Assembly (NCBI GenBank): GCA_015067845.1
Contig: SVLT01000016.1
Span: 1 to 54,178, forward strand
Length of the DNA: 54,178 nt
Reading direction: 5' to 3'
DNA from: Oscillospiraceae bacterium
Lineage (GTDB): Bacteria > Bacillota > Clostridia > Oscillospirales > Oscillospiraceae
A program made the translations under genes and the position numbers. Numbering within the stretch: the first letter of the stretch is position 1; each line of letters begins with the position of its first letter. Positions 1 to 9,072 of the stretch are shown here, piece after piece. The notes under the pieces are model-generated. The model worked only from the letters and a program-made list of their open reading frames with translations, did not search any database and was not told where the DNA came from.

Positions 1-62
1 ATATCCAGCAGAATTTCGCAACAAAGAATTCCGATGCATACACAAACACCTATCTAAATTAA
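1..62 (+). CDS. 3' end of an unidentified gene (partial)
   Basis: In the frame starting at base 3, an open frame runs from the window edge to a TAA at 60-62, giving a 19-residue tail rich in Asn and Thr. A strong hairpin follows three bases later, which is how a real gene end usually looks. Another frame is also open here, so the assignment rests mainly on the terminator. The gene would converge on the kinase operon. No function can be given. Confidence 0.35.
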   Translation, partial: IQQNFATKNSDAYTNTYLN

Positions 63-64
63 CC

Positions 65-98
65 GGCAGGTCCCAATCATGGGGCCTGCCACATTTTG
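65..98 (+). terminator. Rho-independent terminator
   Basis: GGCAGG-T-CCC at 65-74 pairs with GGGG-CCTGCC at 81-90 around a six-base loop and is followed by ACATTTTGT. It lies directly after the TAA at 60-62. Confidence 0.6.
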
Positions 99-416
99 TC
101 CACGGGTGGTCGTTAAGCGCTTACGTTAGTTCTGATGCTTATGTTATTAAGTGCTTACATTCCTTCTCCTGCAAGCATCCTAAAAAATGGAGTGGCGCCG
201 CTAAAGCTACGCCACTCCGCATAAGAACTATTTTTTCCTACACAGGGATGCTTTTTTTGATATCCACACAAGTAAGGGCTATTAATTCTACATTCGGCGG
301 TACTATTACCTTTACTGCCTTTACCGTTTCCGTTCATTCACCGATCATTTTGGGGGACGCATACGATCAGCTGTATAATTCCTCGGATATCTCCGGCGAT
401 TTCCTATTCCTGTTGG
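99..416. other. Convergent intergenic region
   Basis: No convincing gene. It holds the terminator of the minus-strand kinase operon (182-218). A 60-codon minus-strand frame (155-337) crosses that terminator, lacks a good ribosome site and resembles nothing I recognise, so it is not called. Confidence 0.5.
182..218 (-). terminator. Terminator of the T7SS/kinase operon
   Basis: On the minus strand GGAGTGGCG (218-210) pairs with CGCCACTCC (197-189) around a 12-base loop and is followed by ATTTTTT. It lies about 200 bases past the stop of the last kinase gene and is the first clear terminator at the end of the nine-kilobase run of secretion and kinase genes. Confidence 0.75.
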
Positions 417-2408
417 TTACCGTTCGTGTACATATATCGTGTAGTATATTGTAACATCGCCGTAGCTTATGGCAATTGGTTGATTGCCCGCTTTTTTTAG
501 TTCCTTAACATCAATAGTAAAGGTGCCCAGTAACTTCCGGTTCAAGCCATTCGTATAGATTGCAACAACGCTGAAATCGTCCACGCTCAATCTGTCTCCC
601 ACAAAAAAGGTCTTTTGGGGTGCTACTGACAAACTCTTAATCGTAGAATCAAACGGCAACGAATATCCCTCAGTTTTTCCGCAATTCCTACATGTATCCG
701 GGCTGGAAACCGTTGCCGGTCTCCAAACATGACCCCACACCGAACATCGCCAAAGCGGGTAAGTCAGAACGACGACAAGCAGCACCGCAGCCACAGCAAT
801 ACCGCTCCACATCAGGATTTTCCGCATTTTACCGCTTTGCTTTTGAGATGCAACCGTTTCGTTTCTCACCGTCTCCGCTTTATTCTCTGAGTGCACCTCA
901 CGCTCAGCACGCATCAAGGTTAGTTCGTCAATCGTCCGCTTCCGTTTCTCCTCTTCCTCTGCAAGGCGCTGCCGTTTTTTCGCGGCCTCATCCCGTTCCC
1001 TGCGTACCTGTTCACTTTCTATACATTCGCCCCGCATAAGAGCAAGATCATTTAACAAATCTCCCCGGTGGGCATCTCCGGCATTCTGCGCTTGATTGAT
1101 TTGATTTTTCCCCAAATTCTGTTGTGTCTGGCGCAGACGCTCCTGTTCTTCCCGCTCACGCCGCAAACGGATCTTTTCTTCTTCTTGGCGGCGTTGGGCT
1201 TCCAAGGCTTCCCGTTCCCGTTTCAGGCGCTCTTGCTCATTCTGTTCCCGCTGTAAACGGGCTGCTTCTTCCTCCTGGCGGCGCTGAGCTTCCAGTGCTT
1301 CCCGTTCACGGCGCAGACGTTCCAGCTCCTCGCGCTCCCGGCGTAAACGCTCCTGCTCCTCCGCTTTTTGGCGTTCCAACGCCTGCGCTTCCGCATCTCT
1401 TCTTTTAGCTTCTTCATCCTCACGTATTTGACGTAAACGTTCCTCTTCAATTTGGGCCAGCATCCCCACATTCGGCTGTGTGGCATTGGGCATAACACCG
1501 CGCAATCCGTGGCCTGCGCCCATTTCTAAAAGATCCTTCAGCATCTCATCCGCGGTATGATACCGGTCACTCGGATTGAAGGCACACGCCTTCAACACAA
1601 TCGCCTTGAACTTTTTACTTCCGTTTGCAGGTTCCGGCAAAGGCGTTCCGGAGAAACGGCGATTACGGGCCGCGTCCTCCATGGTGGCGCTCAGTTTTGC
1701 CGGCGGCAGCGGCAGGAAGGGCAGGCGGCGCTCGTTCAGCAGCCAATACAGCACCAGTCCCAAAGAATAAATATCGGCACTCAAACCGTAGGGCTGATTG
1801 TTGTATACTTCCGGTGCCATATACTTGTATGTACCGATCTTCGTGCCGCCCATGGTTTTTTCCACCGTTTTGGCGATGCCGAAATCACCCAGCTTGAAAT
1901 CTCCGTTGGGAGACACAAAGATATTCTGCGGCTTGATATCCCGATGCACAATGTCATGCTTTCTGCACAATTCCAGCGCGGCGCACAGGTCAACCGCCAG
2001 TTGCACCACCATTTCTTCCGGAATCTTTGCCGGAAGCACTTTGGTCAGGGGTGTCAGCAGCTCCATTTTGATAAAAATGTCCCAGCCGATGCCGTCATCA
2101 TGCTGCACATAACGAATATCATCGCAATGCACCACATTGGCGCAGCCATTCATCTTGCGCATCAGCGAATATTCAGCAACAATACTGCTCAAGTGGCTCT
2201 GGAACGTACTGGTGATGCTCTCGTCATCATAGCCATCACTATACATTTCATCAATGTCACTGGCATGCTGCGGAATGGAAATAACTTTCAGCGCCGCTTT
2301 CTCCACATTGCCCAGGACATCTCTCTGAATTTCATAGACCGCGCCAAAGCTGCCGCGACCTATGAGTTTTACCGTTTCCCACCCGGGCCATACCGGTTTT
2401 TGTTCCAT
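417..2408 (-). CDS. Transmembrane Ser/Thr protein kinase, copy 1
   Basis: A 663-residue Hanks-type kinase. Glycine loop GRGSFG at 17-22, ATP-binding Lys41, helix-C Glu79, catalytic HRD at 155-157, DFG at 175-177 and an APE motif are all present, so it should be active. Residues about 310-480 are an Arg/Glu-rich helix (repeats of the ERLRRERE type). One membrane span lies near residues 528-552. The short outside part has a CxxCG zinc-knuckle-like motif and one Ig-like domain. The start has the ribosome site AAGGGGAG. It is the last gene of the operon and is clearly diverged from copies 2 and 3. Family knowledge: such kinases sense outside signals and phosphorylate FHA-domain partners; here the FHA domain of the EssC-like ATPase is an obvious candidate (inference). 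Confidence 0.92.
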   Translation of the reverse strand: MEQKPVWPGWETVKLIGRGSFGAVYEIQRDVLGNVEKAALKVISIPQHASDIDEMYSDGYDDESITSTFQSHLSSIVAEYSLMRKMNGCANVVHCDDIRYVQHDDGIGWDIFIKMELLTPLTKVLPAKIPEEMVVQLAVDLCAALELCRKHDIVHRDIKPQNIFVSPNGDFKLGDFGIAKTVEKTMGGTKIGTYKYMAPEVYNNQPYGLSADIYSLGLVLYWLLNERRLPFLPLPPAKLSATMEDAARNRRFSGTPLPEPANGSKKFKAIVLKACAFNPSDRYHTADEMLKDLLEMGAGHGLRGVMPNATQPNVGMLAQIEEERLRQIREDEEAKRRDAEAQALERQKAEEQERLRREREELERLRREREALEAQRRQEEEAARLQREQNEQERLKREREALEAQRRQEEEKIRLRREREEQERLRQTQQNLGKNQINQAQNAGDAHRGDLLNDLALMRGECIESEQVRRERDEAAKKRQRLAEEEEKRKRTIDELTLMRAEREVHSENKAETVRNETVASQKQSGKMRKILMWSGIAVAAVLLVVVLTYPLWRCSVWGHVWRPATVSSPDTCRNCGKTEGYSLPFDSTIKSLSVAPQKTFFVGDRLSVDDFSVVAIYTNGLNRKLLGTFTIDVKELKKAGNQPIAISYGDVTIYYTIYVHER

Positions 2409-2468
2409 TTGTACTCCCCTTTCTAGTATCTCAAAACGCTCAGCTTTTTTGTTAGTGTCTTCCGCAGA

Positions 2469-5400
2469 TCAGGAGATAACAATCCAGCCCGTTACGCCGT
2501 TATAGGTCACTTTTGCCCACGTAAAATATCGATCTGACGTTTCATAGACGCTTTGGTCAAAAAACACTTCCATGATCGTAACAGTTTCACCTGTGGGTAC
2601 AACTCCGACCTGACTATATCCAGTTCCCGGCCCACTTCGCAAATAGTTTCCTGCCGATGTTGTTTTATATAGGCTGAATGTTACAGAATAATCTGCACTG
2701 TATGAGTAACCTTTATATGTTAGTGTGGCTCTCGCTACGATCGTCCCCGGCTGTAGCGCGCTGATGCATCCACTACCAATTTTCGCCTGTCCGGACACTA
2801 TACTCCATTCAACACTACCGTTGCTGGGTGTTCGAGTTACTTCTGGTAGTGTGATCATCCAACAAGGAGCCTTAGAGGTGCCGTTATTGTAATAACTATA
2901 TGGCCAACAACTCATACTGATCGTCTCGCTATATTTACTGAGCGTAATGGTCGGTTTGCGTACAGTGACTGTAAAGGAGGCACCCTTTCCATCATAAATC
3001 ACAGTAATCGCATGTGTGCCCGCAGTTTTGAACGTACTCGATGTGCTCGGTGAACAGGTATACCCGCTCGAAATTGTTTTTGTTGTCCCATTATTGTACG
3101 TAACGTTTATCATCATGCCGGACGTACTGAGCGTGTCACCAATATAATAGGATGTTTTTGTCGGCAGCGTATTGATCGCAATGCTACTTACCACCACCGC
3201 ATTCACATCGACTGTAAACTTGGCAGACTTACCCCCATAGGAAACTGTGATCGTCTGTGTTCCCGCTGTGTTAAGCGTTGTTGGAGAACAGGAAAAACCA
3301 GACGAAATGGTTTTCGTTGTTCCATCGTTATAGGATACAGTTAGCTTCAATCCCGACGTGCTCAACATGTCACCCGCATAGTAGGTGGTTTTGCTGGGTT
3401 TTGATTTAATTGATATGCTACTAACGGATACCGCAGATACGTCTACTGTAAATTGCGCGGTCTGTCCCCCGTAGTGAACGGTGATCGTTTTGGTTCCTGC
3501 TTTGTCCAGCACTTGAGGATCGCAAGTAAATCCACTCGTAATGGTTTGGGCGGTTCCATCGTTATAGTTGACGTTGAGCATCAATCCACCGATATCCAAC
3601 GTATCCCCAACAAAGTACGTGCGCTTAGCCGGCAGCGTATGGATCGATATTGAAGTAACGGTAACCGGCAACACCCGCACGCCAAATGTCACTTTCTGGC
3701 CTTCATAGGTCACCGTAACGGTCGTAATTCCTTCCGCATTCAGCACAGAAGGCTGACAAGTGAAACCACTGGAAATGGTTTTTGTAGTGCCATTACTGTA
3801 ATGTGCCGTTAAGGTCAGTCCTGTGGTATTCAATGTGTCGCCAACGTAGTATTCCGTCTTGTTGGGCAATGTCTTAACAGTTATGCGGGTTGCTTCATTA
3901 GCCAGCACCTGTACCGGAAAGGTTGTTTTTTGGCCTTCATATGTTACCGTAACCATCGTTTGTCCCACCGAACTCAGGACAGACGGCTGGCAGGAGAAAC
4001 CACTTGTGATGTTTTTCGTAGTCCCGTCGCTGTAATGTGCAGTTAATGTTAGTCCTGTGGTGTCCATTTTTTCACCCACATAGTACTCCAATTGATTGGG
4101 CAAAGTACTAACAGATATGCGTGTAACTTCATTTTGCAACACCTGTATCGCAAATGTCGTCATCTTGCCTTCGTATGTTACCGTAACAATCGTTTGGCCG
4201 CCCACATTTATTTTGGACATCTGGCAGGTAAAACCGCTGGTAATAGCTTTTTGGGTACCATCACCATAATGCGCAGTTAATGTTAGTCCGGTGGTGTCCA
4301 GTTTTTCGCCCACATAATAATCCGTTTTATTGGGTTTTGTCTTGATGGATATACTTTGTATATACGTACCAACCGTTTCGTTAGGAATCGGCTTATTGCT
4401 TCCGATTCCATTACCGGTTCTACTTGTACACGAGCGAAAGGCCATGCCCAGCAATATTACAACTAAAATGGCCGCACTCAATACAACCGCCGCAATAAGG
4501 ACATCAGCCTTCTTTTCCTGTTCAGTTTTTGGCGTGTCAGCACCCTTTTCACGGCGTTTCCGTCTGGTTTCTTCCTTCTTGCGGCGCTTGGCTTCTGCGG
4601 CTTCACGCGCACGAGCCAGACGTTCCTGCTCCTTCCGCTCACGCTCCAATTGAGCCGCTTCTTCCTCCTGGCGACGCTGCTCTTCCGCGGCTTCCCGTTC
4701 AAGTCTGAGCCGTTCCTGCTCTTCTCGCTCGCGCTCTGGCCGGGCCGCTTCTTCCAACCGGCGTTTTTCTTCCGCCGCCGCCTCCCGCTCAAGCCTGAGC
4801 CGTTCCTCTTCTTCACGTTGCAGGCGCTCCAGTTCTTCTGCATGTTTGCGCTGCATCTCAGCCGCAAGCGCCGCTCCCGTCATATCGGTATGCAACTGCC
4901 GCAGCGCATCGCGCATTTCTCCTGCGGTATGATACCGTTCGTCAGGCTTATAGGCGCAGGCCTTCAGCACGATCTCCTTGAGACGCTCGCTGCCGTGGGC
5001 AGGTGCCGGAAGTGTTTCTCCGTCAAAGCGGCGATGTCTTGCCGTTTCCTCCATGCCGTAACTCAACTTCTCCGGAGGCAGCGGCAAAAATGGCATCCGT
5101 TTTTCATTCAGCAGCCAATAAAGTACCAAGCCCAAAGAATAGATGTCCGCACCGGTACCGTAGGGTTGGTTGTTGTACACTTCCGGTGCCATATACTTGT
5201 ATGTACCGATCTTCGTACCGCCCATGGTTTTTTCCACCGTCTTGGCAATACCAAAGTCACCCAGTTTATAGTCGCCATACTTGGACACAAAAATATTCTG
5301 CGGCTTGATATCTCTGTGGACGATCCCATTCTCTCTGCAAAGCTCCAAAGCCGTGCAGATATCTTCACCAATCTTGATGACGGTTTCTTCCGGGATTTCT

Positions 5401-5780
5401 GCCGGCAACGTTTTCAGCAACGGCGTCAGCAGTTCCATCTTGATAAAAATATCCCAGCCAATACTATCATCGTGCTGTACGTACCGAATGTCGTCACAGT
5501 TGACAATATTGGTACAGCCATTGAGTTTACGCATCAAGGAATATTCCGCGACGATTGCTTTCAGGTGTCCCTCAAAGGCAGTGGTGATGCTTTCATCATC
5601 ATAACCTTCGTTGTACATCTCATCGACGTCGCCGGGATTCTGTGGAATCGTTATTACCTTCAACGCCGCTTGCTCCAGGTTACCAAACACATCCCGCTGG
5701 ATCTCATAGACCACGCCGAAACTACCGCGACCTATAAGTTTTACCGTTTCCCACCCGGGCCATACCGGTTTTTGTTCCAT
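2469..5780 (-). CDS. Ser/Thr kinase with six Big_3 Ig-like repeats and SH3b, copy 2
   Basis: A 1,103-residue receptor kinase. The kinase domain (about 10-280) has GRGSFG, ALK, HRD and DFG motifs. A charged Arg/Glu helix follows (about 315-415), then one membrane span (about 430-452). The outer part has six repeats of about 78 residues (about 478-946), each with a YYVGE or YxxGD turn and a tTGLxLTxxYxDGT core, matching bacterial Ig-like group 3. One further beta domain and a C-terminal SH3-like domain (NYLRSGPGTGYSQVG type) follow; SH3b domains commonly bind peptidoglycan. The start was chosen at the ATG at 5780, after ribosome site GAGAGG; an in-frame ATG 22 codons upstream lies inside the previous gene. 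It begins 13 bases after the stop of copy 3. The first 400 codons are shared almost exactly with copy 3. Probably a cell-wall sensor (inference). Confidence 0.93.
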   Translation of the reverse strand: MEQKPVWPGWETVKLIGRGSFGVVYEIQRDVFGNLEQAALKVITIPQNPGDVDEMYNEGYDDESITTAFEGHLKAIVAEYSLMRKLNGCTNIVNCDDIRYVQHDDSIGWDIFIKMELLTPLLKTLPAEIPEETVIKIGEDICTALELCRENGIVHRDIKPQNIFVSKYGDYKLGDFGIAKTVEKTMGGTKIGTYKYMAPEVYNNQPYGTGADIYSLGLVLYWLLNEKRMPFLPLPPEKLSYGMEETARHRRFDGETLPAPAHGSERLKEIVLKACAYKPDERYHTAGEMRDALRQLHTDMTGAALAAEMQRKHAEELERLQREEEERLRLEREAAAEEKRRLEEAARPEREREEQERLRLEREAAEEQRRQEEEAAQLERERKEQERLARAREAAEAKRRKKEETRRKRREKGADTPKTEQEKKADVLIAAVVLSAAILVVILLGMAFRSCTSRTGNGIGSNKPIPNETVGTYIQSISIKTKPNKTDYYVGEKLDTTGLTLTAHYGDGTQKAITSGFTCQMSKINVGGQTIVTVTYEGKMTTFAIQVLQNEVTRISVSTLPNQLEYYVGEKMDTTGLTLTAHYSDGTTKNITSGFSCQPSVLSSVGQTMVTVTYEGQKTTFPVQVLANEATRITVKTLPNKTEYYVGDTLNTTGLTLTAHYSNGTTKTISSGFTCQPSVLNAEGITTVTVTYEGQKVTFGVRVLPVTVTSISIHTLPAKRTYFVGDTLDIGGLMLNVNYNDGTAQTITSGFTCDPQVLDKAGTKTITVHYGGQTAQFTVDVSAVSVSSISIKSKPSKTTYYAGDMLSTSGLKLTVSYNDGTTKTISSGFSCSPTTLNTAGTQTITVSYGGKSAKFTVDVNAVVVSSIAINTLPTKTSYYIGDTLSTSGMMINVTYNNGTTKTISSGYTCSPSTSSTFKTAGTHAITVIYDGKGASFTVTVRKPTITLSKYSETISMSCWPYSYYNNGTSKAPCWMITLPEVTRTPSNGSVEWSIVSGQAKIGSGCISALQPGTIVARATLTYKGYSYSADYSVTFSLYKTTSAGNYLRSGPGTGYSQVGVVPTGETVTIMEVFFDQSVYETSDRYFTWAKVTYNGVTGWIVIS
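4558..5762. repeat. 1,205-bp direct repeat, copy A (kinase module)
   Basis: These bases match 6971-8175 at a constant offset of 2,413. Translations in several frames on both strands agree, so the two copies appear identical at DNA level. The left boundary is the T/C difference at 4557/6970 and the right boundary is T/G at 5763/8176. The repeat covers the kinase domain and the charged helix, and stops before the membrane span. Confidence 0.9.
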
Positions 5781-5793
5781 CTTAACCTCTCTT

Positions 5794-8202
5794 TCACTGC
5801 GCCAGAAATATTTTTTGAATTTCTTCCAAGGCAAGATTCTCAGCATATATCACAACAGCATCCCACTGTTGCTGATTGCCCGCATAGCAGACATCCGTTA
5901 GTGCACTACAGTGCAAAAAGGCCCCCCAATCAATAATCCCCAATTTCGCAGGCAAGAATATCTCTTTTAGGGATATACAGTCCGCAAATGCCATACTGCC
6001 AATTTTCTGAACTTGCGACGGCAATACAATGCTCGTTAGGCTTGTGCATTGCCCAAATGCCCAATGATCAATAGATATCAAATTCTCAGAGAAAGTAATG
6101 TGGCGCAAATTGTAACATCGAGAAAATGCATAATCTCCAATATTTAATACATTGCCTTCAAACTCCAGTGTGCGGATTTCTTCCCTATAGTTATGCCAAG
6201 GAACCTCTGTAATATCGTACCAAACTGTCATGGAACCATTACCAATAATCGTCATATTCCCATAACGATCCAGTTCCCATGTTAGACTATCGCCACACTG
6301 TCCCGTCTGCACAGCAGGTCGAACATCTATCCAGAATGAAGTCAAAACTCCATGATAGGAGATCACTATTTGCTGTACTCCTTCTTCCGTCAATACTTGA
6401 GGGCTGACGGTAAATCCCGTTGAGAGAGGTTCATAGAATCCATCGCTATAAGTAACTCCAATCGCAAGACTGCCGGGCTTAATCTCATCTCCCACATAGT
6501 AATCTCTATTAGTCAGATTTTCCATGTTCACGACTGTTATGGACGTTACCTCCCGCAGACTATCCCCTTTTGTTTCGCCACAAGTCTTGCATCTCTGCGG
6601 GTCCTGCGTCGTTGCCGGTGCCCAACTATGTCCCAATGCACTCCGCCCCAGTTGGCCGCACACCAGACATCTTTCAGATTCCGTACAAGTCGCTGATACC
6701 CACTGGTGGCCAAGCGGTTCTTCTCCGGCTTTTCCACACAAAACACACTTTACAGGTTCTGTACAAGACCCCTCGCTCCAAATATGAATCGTAAAGAAAC
6801 CAATAATCAAGAATATAACCAATACTATAAAAGCCACGGGCAACAACACTCTTGCTTTGCTGTCTTGCCACAAGCCATGTATTTTTTCCAGGAGATAGTT
6901 CCCGCTACTCTTGGTTTTTTCGCACAGTTCATTCCCTTTTTCCAGAGCTAGTTTCTGCAATTCCTCCAGCTTCCGTCTGGTTTCTTCCTTCTTGCGGCGC
7001 TTGGCTTCTGCGGCTTCACGCGCACGAGCCAGACGTTCCTGCTCCTTCCGCTCACGCTCCAATTGAGCCGCTTCTTCCTCCTGGCGACGCTGCTCTTCCG
7101 CGGCTTCCCGTTCAAGTCTGAGCCGTTCCTGCTCTTCTCGCTCGCGCTCTGGCCGGGCCGCTTCTTCCAACCGGCGTTTTTCTTCCGCCGCCGCCTCCCG
7201 CTCAAGCCTGAGCCGTTCCTCTTCTTCACGTTGCAGGCGCTCCAGTTCTTCTGCATGTTTGCGCTGCATCTCAGCCGCAAGCGCCGCTCCCGTCATATCG
7301 GTATGCAACTGCCGCAGCGCATCGCGCATTTCTCCTGCGGTATGATACCGTTCGTCAGGCTTATAGGCGCAGGCCTTCAGCACGATCTCCTTGAGACGCT
7401 CGCTGCCGTGGGCAGGTGCCGGAAGTGTTTCTCCGTCAAAGCGGCGATGTCTTGCCGTTTCCTCCATGCCGTAACTCAACTTCTCCGGAGGCAGCGGCAA
7501 AAATGGCATCCGTTTTTCATTCAGCAGCCAATAAAGTACCAAGCCCAAAGAATAGATGTCCGCACCGGTACCGTAGGGTTGGTTGTTGTACACTTCCGGT
7601 GCCATATACTTGTATGTACCGATCTTCGTACCGCCCATGGTTTTTTCCACCGTCTTGGCAATACCAAAGTCACCCAGTTTATAGTCGCCATACTTGGACA
7701 CAAAAATATTCTGCGGCTTGATATCTCTGTGGACGATCCCATTCTCTCTGCAAAGCTCCAAAGCCGTGCAGATATCTTCACCAATCTTGATGACGGTTTC
7801 TTCCGGGATTTCTGCCGGCAACGTTTTCAGCAACGGCGTCAGCAGTTCCATCTTGATAAAAATATCCCAGCCAATACTATCATCGTGCTGTACGTACCGA
7901 ATGTCGTCACAGTTGACAATATTGGTACAGCCATTGAGTTTACGCATCAAGGAATATTCCGCGACGATTGCTTTCAGGTGTCCCTCAAAGGCAGTGGTGA
8001 TGCTTTCATCATCATAACCTTCGTTGTACATCTCATCGACGTCGCCGGGATTCTGTGGAATCGTTATTACCTTCAACGCCGCTTGCTCCAGGTTACCAAA
8101 CACATCCCGCTGGATCTCATAGACCACGCCGAAACTACCGCGACCTATAAGTTTTACCGTTTCCCACCCGGGCCAGAGGATTTTATTCGTACCATCAGCC
8201 AC
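5794..8202 (-). CDS. Ser/Thr kinase with zinc-knuckle, Ig-like and LRR ectodomain, copy 3
   Basis: About 802 residues. The kinase domain and charged helix are the same as in copy 2; only the first few residues differ. After the helix comes a different juxtamembrane stretch and a membrane span near 450-472. Outside are three knuckle-like units (C-x-x-C-G spaced by GHxW), a Big_3-like Ig domain, and leucine-rich repeats of the LRR_5/BspA type (IGDYAF, IDHWAF, IGSMAF units). The start chosen is GTG at 8202, eight bases after GGAG; a GTG at 8211 overlaps that ribosome site and is less likely. It begins about 13 bases after the PP2C stop, so phosphatase and kinase are translated together. Inferred role: receptor kinase reading a different ligand from copy 2. 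Confidence 0.92.
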   Translation of the reverse strand: MADGTNKILWPGWETVKLIGRGSFGVVYEIQRDVFGNLEQAALKVITIPQNPGDVDEMYNEGYDDESITTAFEGHLKAIVAEYSLMRKLNGCTNIVNCDDIRYVQHDDSIGWDIFIKMELLTPLLKTLPAEIPEETVIKIGEDICTALELCRENGIVHRDIKPQNIFVSKYGDYKLGDFGIAKTVEKTMGGTKIGTYKYMAPEVYNNQPYGTGADIYSLGLVLYWLLNEKRMPFLPLPPEKLSYGMEETARHRRFDGETLPAPAHGSERLKEIVLKACAYKPDERYHTAGEMRDALRQLHTDMTGAALAAEMQRKHAEELERLQREEEERLRLEREAAAEEKRRLEEAARPEREREEQERLRLEREAAEEQRRQEEEAAQLERERKEQERLARAREAAEAKRRKKEETRRKLEELQKLALEKGNELCEKTKSSGNYLLEKIHGLWQDSKARVLLPVAFIVLVIFLIIGFFTIHIWSEGSCTEPVKCVLCGKAGEEPLGHQWVSATCTESERCLVCGQLGRSALGHSWAPATTQDPQRCKTCGETKGDSLREVTSITVVNMENLTNRDYYVGDEIKPGSLAIGVTYSDGFYEPLSTGFTVSPQVLTEEGVQQIVISYHGVLTSFWIDVRPAVQTGQCGDSLTWELDRYGNMTIIGNGSMTVWYDITEVPWHNYREEIRTLEFEGNVLNIGDYAFSRCYNLRHITFSENLISIDHWAFGQCTSLTSIVLPSQVQKIGSMAFADCISLKEIFLPAKLGIIDWGAFLHCSALTDVCYAGNQQQWDAVVIYAENLALEEIQKIFLAQ
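6971..8175. repeat. 1,205-bp direct repeat, copy B (kinase module)
   Basis: Partner of 4558-5762. It holds the 5' part of kinase copy 3 except the first few codons. The absence of synonymous differences implies very recent duplication or ongoing gene conversion. Confidence 0.9.
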
Positions 8203-8215
8203 TTTTATCACTCCG

Positions 8216-8977
8216 TTACATCAATCTGCACACAATTGCAGTTATATTGTCACGACCTCCATGCTCCAAAGCTGCTTGAATCAGTGCATCCACGCAAGAT
8301 TCAGCATCTTGGTTGTTTAGCATGATATCGGAAATTTCAAAATTCGTCAGCATATCGGTAAGACCGTCGCTGCACAGTAAATAAACATCATCTTTACAAA
8401 CTTCACCCTTTGCAATATAGGGTTCGATTTCCATGTCCTCATCTGCCACCCCCAAATACTGGGTCAGCGGCGCTTTTTTCGCATCCCTACCGGGGCGTTT
8501 TTCAATATGGTCCAAAGACAATTGCAGAAATTCCCCGTTTCTTAGCCTATACGCTCTGCTGTCTCCAACATTAAAAACATAAATATACTTCCCGGCAAAA
8601 TAAAAGCCCACCACGGTTGTGCCCATCTTGTCCGTGCACATTTTTACTTGTTCCTGGCGCACAGCATCATTAAGCTGCTGTGTCATTCTTTCCAGATATC
8701 TTTTTTCCGGAACAAAGAAATCTGCAAAACGTTTCTCCGTTTGCTGCATGCTTCGTGCCGCAGAAAACGATGCGATCTCACCAAAATTCTCGCCGCCCAT
8801 ACCGTCGAAGACAGCAAGGCATACCCCATGCCTTAATGTGCATTCATAGGAAACCGGATGTTTCAGGCCATAATTAACCTGCTCCAGACATTTACCATCA
8901 AAATAAAAATTATCCTCGTTGTTCTTTCTGACCTTTCCGGTGTGACACCCGCAGGCTGCTTGCAGAACATATTTCAT
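8216..8977 (-). CDS. PP2C-family Ser/Thr protein phosphatase
   Basis: 253 residues, the usual length for a stand-alone bacterial PP2C. Metal-binding motifs are present: KNNEDN near the N-terminus, the DGMGGENFGE block, CSDGLTDML, and GGRDNITAIV near the C-terminus. No membrane segment, so cytoplasmic. The start is the ATG at 8977 after AAGGAG; a longer in-frame reading to 9076 would run through the hairpin at 9010-9040 and is rejected. It sits directly before kinase copy 3 and after the T7SS genes. Known pattern: PP2C enzymes reverse Hanks-kinase phosphorylation, so it most likely opposes the three kinases of this operon. Confidence 0.95.
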   Translation of the reverse strand: MKYVLQAACGCHTGKVRKNNEDNFYFDGKCLEQVNYGLKHPVSYECTLRHGVCLAVFDGMGGENFGEIASFSAARSMQQTEKRFADFFVPEKRYLERMTQQLNDAVRQEQVKMCTDKMGTTVVGFYFAGKYIYVFNVGDSRAYRLRNGEFLQLSLDHIEKRPGRDAKKAPLTQYLGVADEDMEIEPYIAKGEVCKDDVYLLCSDGLTDMLTNFEISDIMLNNQDAESCVDALIQAALEHGGRDNITAIVCRLM

Positions 8978-9009
8978 ATCCGTTCTCCTTATTTTATTTC
9001 TCCAAAATA

Positions 9010-9046
9010 GCATGGTGGCGACATTTCGTTGCCACCATGCTTTTTG
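9010..9046. terminator. Hairpin between secretion and kinase genes
   Basis: A perfect 10-bp stem, GCATGGTGGC (9010-9019) with GCCACCATGC (9031-9040), and an 11-base loop. On the plus strand TTTTT follows. On the operon (minus) strand only TATTTT follows, so it may be a weak attenuator or a processing site. Confidence 0.5.
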
Positions 9047-9072
9047 AAATACACGATTGGAAATTGTGGCTG

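Noticed and set aside
155..337. 60-codon minus-strand frame downstream of the kinase operon
   Set aside because: It crosses the operon terminator, lacks a ribosome site and has no recognisable family.
8211..8211. GTG at 8211 as start of kinase copy 3
   Set aside because: It overlaps the GGAG ribosome site; the GTG at 8202 has proper spacing.
4650..8325. Long plus-strand frames (over 400 codons) opposite the kinase genes
   Set aside because: They lie antisense to well-conserved kinase motifs and the low-complexity charged helix; no ribosome sites, and the composition is that of an antisense shadow.
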